The notes beneath the pieces are model-generated. The model saw only the letters and a list, made by a program, of their open reading frames with translations, did no database searches and had not been told where the DNA came from. A stretch of 8,696 nucleotides of DNA from Chloroflexota bacterium (GTDB taxonomy: Bacteria; Chloroflexota; Anaerolineae; J102), in contig PIVW01000240.1 in assembly GCA_003353825.1 (NCBI GenBank), positions 1 through 8,696 on the forward strand. Direction: 5' to 3'. The position numbers were made by a program, and so were the translations under genes. The stretch's first letter is position 1; each line of letters begins with the position of its first letter. This document shows, piece after piece, positions 6,137 to 8,696 of this stretch.

Positions 6137-7177
6137 TCATGGTATGAGAGGTTGAGTCGATTCTCGTACAATCAAGTTGGGTTGTAAGTAGGCGATCACG
6201 CGGCCAGCTTCGGGTTGTTGGATGCGGTCGATCAAGATGTGTGTTGCTGTACGGCCCATCTTGGCCTTGTCGATTCTCATGGTTGTGAGTGGTGGGGTGA
6301 TCAATCGCGAAGGGTTGATATCATCGAATCCGATAATCGAAAGATCATCGGGAATACGTCTGCCGCTGTCCAGAGCTCAGCGCATGGCCGCGATTGCAAC
6401 TTCATCATTGCAGGCAAAGGCTGCCGTGACCTCAGGGTGTGCAGCCAAGAAGGACCTGGTAGCTGGTGTTGCCTTTTCTGCCGTTGTATGACAATCAACG
6501 AAATAGGGCTGCAAACGACGCTCGCTCATAGCTCGTTCGTATCCCGTACGACGGCCCTGAATACTGGGATAGGACTGGGGCACGCTTCCCACCAATGCGA
6601 TATGCTCGTGACCCAGGTCTAATAAGTGTTTGGTAGCGGCGTACCCCCCCATCAGGTTGTCGGTACGAACTGCGTCATAATCGTGGCCATCGACTGAATA
6701 GGCGTCTACTAAAACGATGGGGGCTTCCTGACGGCGATGCGTACGCTTCGCCGTCTCGTGGAGCCAAAAACCCACTAAGAGCAAACCATCAACTAGTTGT
6801 TCCAGTAGGATTCTGGGTATATCCATAGGGTTGTTGTCCTCATCTACTGAGAGGTGGGCATACATCAGGTTTATTTTCTCCTGACGACAATAGTCCTCGA
6901 TGCCGGCGATCACTCTGCCATAAAAGGGGTTGTCTATGAATATCTGCCCGTCACTATCCTTGACAACGACTCCCAGGCTGCTAAGGGCCTTACGATCATT
7001 TGTGACCGAAGCGTCCAATAGATACCCCATGGCGACGGCTGTCTTTTGTACACGCTCTCTCGTCGCAGCGCTAACCCCAGGCCGATTACGTAGTGCCAAA
7101 GAAACCGCTGCCGGAGATACCCCCGCGGCCTCTGCAATATCCGTAATCGTAATTTTTTCGTTCGTTTCGGTCGCCAT
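6137..7177 (-). pseudogene. LacI-family transcriptional regulator interrupted by one in-frame TGA
   Basis: The reading frame spans 346 codons, normal for a LacI repressor. The helix-turn-helix is at residues 9-30 (ITITDIAEAAGVSPAAVSLALR), followed by a periplasmic-binding-like sensor domain (GRVIAGIEDYC, DGLLLVGF, TDNLMGGYAATKHLLDLGH, CNDEVAIAAMR). Codon 267 (complement of 6377-6379) is TGA. The same frame then continues for 79 codons with unmistakable family sequence: SGRRIPDDLSIIGFDDI, PPLTTMR and LIVREST, ending at the TGA at 6137-6139. There is no frameshift, so a single base change, for example CGA to TGA, or a sequencing error would explain it. The truncated 266-residue product lacks the last part of the sensor core and is probably non-functional. 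The start at 7177 has no Shine-Dalgarno and is the least certain one here. The residues after the HTH (GYLLDASVTNDRKALSS) lack the usual PNxxARxL hinge helix. Confidence 0.85.
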
Positions 7178-7267
7178 GTGCAAAGGAGTATGAGAAGGTG
7201 ATTCGATGGATTCCTTCAATAACTGTACTTTAACCGCTGAACTAAAATTTGTCGAGGATTTTACCTA

Positions 7268-7286
7268 AAGTATTTAGTAAATACTT
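7268..7286. promoter_or_regulatory. 19-bp perfect palindrome upstream of the interrupted LacI gene, probable operator
   Basis: AAGTATTTAGTAAATACTT is two perfect 9-bp arms around a central G. It lies in the 151-bp gap between the two LacI genes, 91 nt before the start of the interrupted one. On the minus strand a CTGACA (7299-7294) stands just upstream and could be a -35 element, placing the palindrome across the core promoter, but no convincing -10 is visible. Autoregulation by the downstream LacI protein is an inference. The odd-length, AT-rich form differs from the CG-centred operators typical of the family. Confidence 0.6.
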
Positions 7287-7328
7287 CGTGAAATGTCAGT
7301 AGAGCACTTGCAAGGGCAATGGACGCAC

Positions 7329-8360
7329 TTAGCCGTTCGCTCCAATTCGCCAAGCTCTGTTAGAGGTTTCACGAATCACGAGTTCGGTGGGCATAATGAT
7401 GCGTCTTGGCGGGTGCGGGCCGTTTTCAATAATATCGAACAGAGTCTCGACGGCCTGAATGCCAGCCCGCTGTATCGGCTGCCGTACCGTTGTCAAAGGT
7501 GGTTCGGTGATAGCAGCGGAAGGAAGATCATCGAAACCAACGATGGCGATGTCCTCCGGCACTCGTTTACCCGCGCCCCGCAATGCCCGCATCGCTCCTA
7601 ACGCCATGGTATCTGAAGCAACAAAGACAGCATCTGGGTCTGCCGGCAATAGGGCTAACATACCATTGTAGCCACTCTCTTCGGTGTAATCACCTTCTAC
7701 CACCAAACTGTCATCGATACTGATACCACGGTCATATAGAGCCTTGCTGTAGCCTTGGCGCCGATTTTGTCCAGATGCCGCCGTCATAGGGCCACTGATG
7801 GTGGCAATGCATTTGTATCCCCTACGTACCAGATGCGCGACAGCTGTATAAGACCCGGCGAGGTTATCGGTATCGACATAGCTGGCGCTATCGACATCGG
7901 GTTGGCCTACAACCACAAAGGGGACGTTGTCCGCGACCAATTTTGGGATCAAGGGATCGCCGACCTGCGTGTGAGCGAGCACGACGCCATCGACCAGTTG
8001 TGTGCGGATTAGTTTAGGATAAAGACGCTCCTCTTCTTCCGGGCTATGCAAGACGAATAAAACCATGGTGTAGTCATTGTCATTACAGGCTTTGGAAATG
8101 CCCTGGATTAGGCGCGGGAAATAAGGATCGTCGAAAATCACCTTGACGCTGCTCGGAATAAAAAGCCCCAAAAAACCAGACCGCCGTCCTGCCAGAGTAC
8201 GTGCGGCCTGATTAGGTTGGTATCCGGTTTCCTGAACCACTTGCTGAACGCGTTCGCGTACGATGGCGTTGACATTGGGGTGATCGTTGATCACGCGCGA
8301 CACGGTCGAGCGGGAAACACCTGAGAGTGCTGCGATTTCTTCCAGTGTCAATCGATTCAC
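7329..8360 (-). CDS. LacI-family transcriptional regulator (intact)
   Basis: This is a 343-residue sugar-responsive DNA-binding repressor. The helix-turn-helix is at residues 4-25 (LTLEEIAALSGVSRSTVSRVIN), and the canonical hinge helix QPNQAARTLAGRRS spans 48-61. The sensor domain then follows with FFDDPYF-like VIFDDPYFPRLIQGI, DGVVLAHT, VDTDNLAGSYTAVAHLVRRGY, VFVASDTMALGAMRAL, IAIVGFDDLPSA and PPLTTVRQP, all in standard order to the ending ELVIRETSN. The start is a GTG at 8360; the only nearby purine-rich signal is a weak GGGG. An AGCGCT-centred operator-like palindrome lies 16-29 nt upstream, suggesting autoregulation. It is the first gene of the collinear cluster and is the most likely working regulator of GH130 and the importer, since the other LacI gene is broken. 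Its ligand is inferred, not visible. Confidence 0.93.
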   Translation of the reverse strand: MNRLTLEEIAALSGVSRSTVSRVINDHPNVNAIVRERVQQVVQETGYQPNQAARTLAGRRSGFLGLFIPSSVKVIFDDPYFPRLIQGISKACNDNDYTMVLFVLHSPEEEERLYPKLIRTQLVDGVVLAHTQVGDPLIPKLVADNVPFVVVGQPDVDSASYVDTDNLAGSYTAVAHLVRRGYKCIATISGPMTAASGQNRRQGYSKALYDRGISIDDSLVVEGDYTEESGYNGMLALLPADPDAVFVASDTMALGAMRALRGAGKRVPEDIAIVGFDDLPSAAITEPPLTTVRQPIQRAGIQAVETLFDIIENGPHPPRRIIMPTELVIRETSNRAWRIGANG

Positions 8361-8375
8361 AATCTACCCCAACCT

Positions 8376-8389
8376 TGGGAGCGCTCTTT
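8376..8389. promoter_or_regulatory. CelR-like LacI-family operator upstream of the intact LacI gene
   Basis: TGGGAGCGCTCTTT contains a perfect GAGCGCTC palindrome (8379-8386) centred on CG, as in LacI-family operators. It matches 11 of 14 positions of TGGGAGCGCTCCCA, the operator reported for the cellulose regulator CelR of Thermobifida (recalled from the literature). It begins 16 nt before the LacI start codon, a natural place for autorepression. Only the left arm is full; the right arm decays after CTC. Confidence 0.55.
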
Positions 8390-8446
8390 CCTTTTATCCA
8401 ATAATCGCTGTTGTAAGGACCTGAAGACTCTGGAAAAGTCTAAAAC

Positions 8447-8507
8447 GGCTGTTCGCCCCCCCGTATACAGGGGGGTTTTGCTCGTTCGCACCTGTGTAAA
8501 CGGGGGT
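8447..8507. repeat. Two imperfect GC-rich tandem repeats with a 20-bp near-palindrome
   Basis: Copy one (8447-8476) contains CCCCCCCGTATACAGGGGGG (8456-8475), a 20-bp palindrome with one mismatched pair. Copy two (about 8479-8507) repeats the pattern as GTTCGC, then CACCTGTGTAAACGGGGGT. GTTCGC recurs at a 33-bp interval and GGGGGT at 31 bp, about three helical turns. The + strand has TTTT after copy one, but the stem could equally act as DNA. The arrangement fits paired operators for an unidentified dimeric regulator upstream of the LacI gene. Confidence 0.5.
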
Positions 8508-8696
8508 AAAAAATAGCTCAAAAAAGTTTTTCAGAGTTTTCAGAAGGACATATTCTATGCTGAATAATCTGATTTTTGGCAATACCGCAAAATCTACTAC
8601 GGCAGTAGGGAGATGAAAGGACGCTCGTGCGAATACTGCACCGTTATCCCCAGTTTGGCTGGTTTTTTGTTTCTGAAACCGTGGCATTATTCGCCG

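Larger units (their letters stand above)
8361..8696. other. Non-coding region upstream of the intact LacI gene
   Basis: This 336-bp stretch has no gene I can support. It holds the operator-like site at 8376-8389 and the paired GC-rich repeats at 8447-8507. To the right are A/T-rich tracts, including an AAAAAA-G-TTTTT inverted repeat near 8520-8532 and two copies of TTTTCAGA (about 8528-8544). On the minus strand the A/T repeat is followed by a T6 run, so it might end an upstream minus-strand gene, but the stem is nearly all A-T and unconvincing. No clear sigma-70 promoter pair was found. Confidence 0.5.

Noticed and set aside
6377..6379. Selenocysteine or genetic-code reassignment at the TGA
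   Set aside because: LacI proteins are not selenoproteins, no stem-loop typical of a SECIS is evident just after it, and TGA is used as a normal stop by the permease gene and by this gene.
6215..6622. Plus-strand reading frame of 135 codons opposite the broken LacI gene
   Set aside because: It is antisense to clear LacI-family sequence and matches nothing recognisable.
8650..8668. Plus-strand intrinsic terminator (CCAG-loop-CTGG then six T)
   Set aside because: The stem is only 4 bp and no plus-strand gene precedes it; too weak to call.
8394..8687. 97-codon minus-strand reading frame
   Set aside because: No recognisable domain or ribosome-binding site. It crosses the GC palindromes and A/T tracts, and its apparent internal protein repeat is just the DNA repeat at 8447-8507.

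Overview
The window holds one minus-strand locus that looks like a carbohydrate uptake and catabolism cluster. The organism is probably a member of the Chloroflexota (Anaerolineae-like). The main clue is the ABC-transporter lipoprotein, whose mature N-terminus is a Val/Glu-rich linker (EKEVVVTQVVVETVIVEG, then TATPEP), a style typical of Chloroflexota solute-binding lipoproteins. This is an inference from one protein; there is no rRNA or other marker gene here. Translation uses the standard bacterial code with ATG, GTG and TTG starts.

In transcription order (right to left), the layout is as follows. First comes an untranslated region of about 336 bp (8361-8696) with a GC-rich palindrome pair and a CelR-like operator. 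Next is an intact LacI-family regulator (7329-8360). A second LacI-family gene (6137-7177) is interrupted by one in-frame TGA and has a 19-bp palindrome upstream. A GH130 glycoside phosphorylase/hydrolase follows (4877-5887). A 219-bp gap then carries interleaved inverted repeats and a strong Shine-Dalgarno in front of a two-codon ORF. After it come a family-5 (DppA/OppA-type) lipoprotein (2804-4657), a 249-bp gap with two long inverted repeats, two DppB/DppC-type permeases joined by an ATGA overlap (1568-2554 and 705-1571), and a DppD/OppD-type ATPase (1-700) that runs off the left edge.

Working model (inference): the transporter imports a short oligosaccharide, most likely a beta-mannoside given GH130 chemistry. 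GH130 splits it in the cytoplasm, probably by phosphorolysis to mannose 1-phosphate, and the LacI proteins sense the sugar. Family-5 transporters are usually called peptide importers, but many in thermophiles and Chloroflexota-like bacteria carry oligosaccharides, and the neighbours favour that here.

I see no mobile element, CRISPR array, tRNA or rRNA. The genes belong to known families. The less ordinary content is regulatory: a premature stop in one of two tandem repressors and an unusual density of perfect palindromes and long inverted repeats in almost every intergenic gap.
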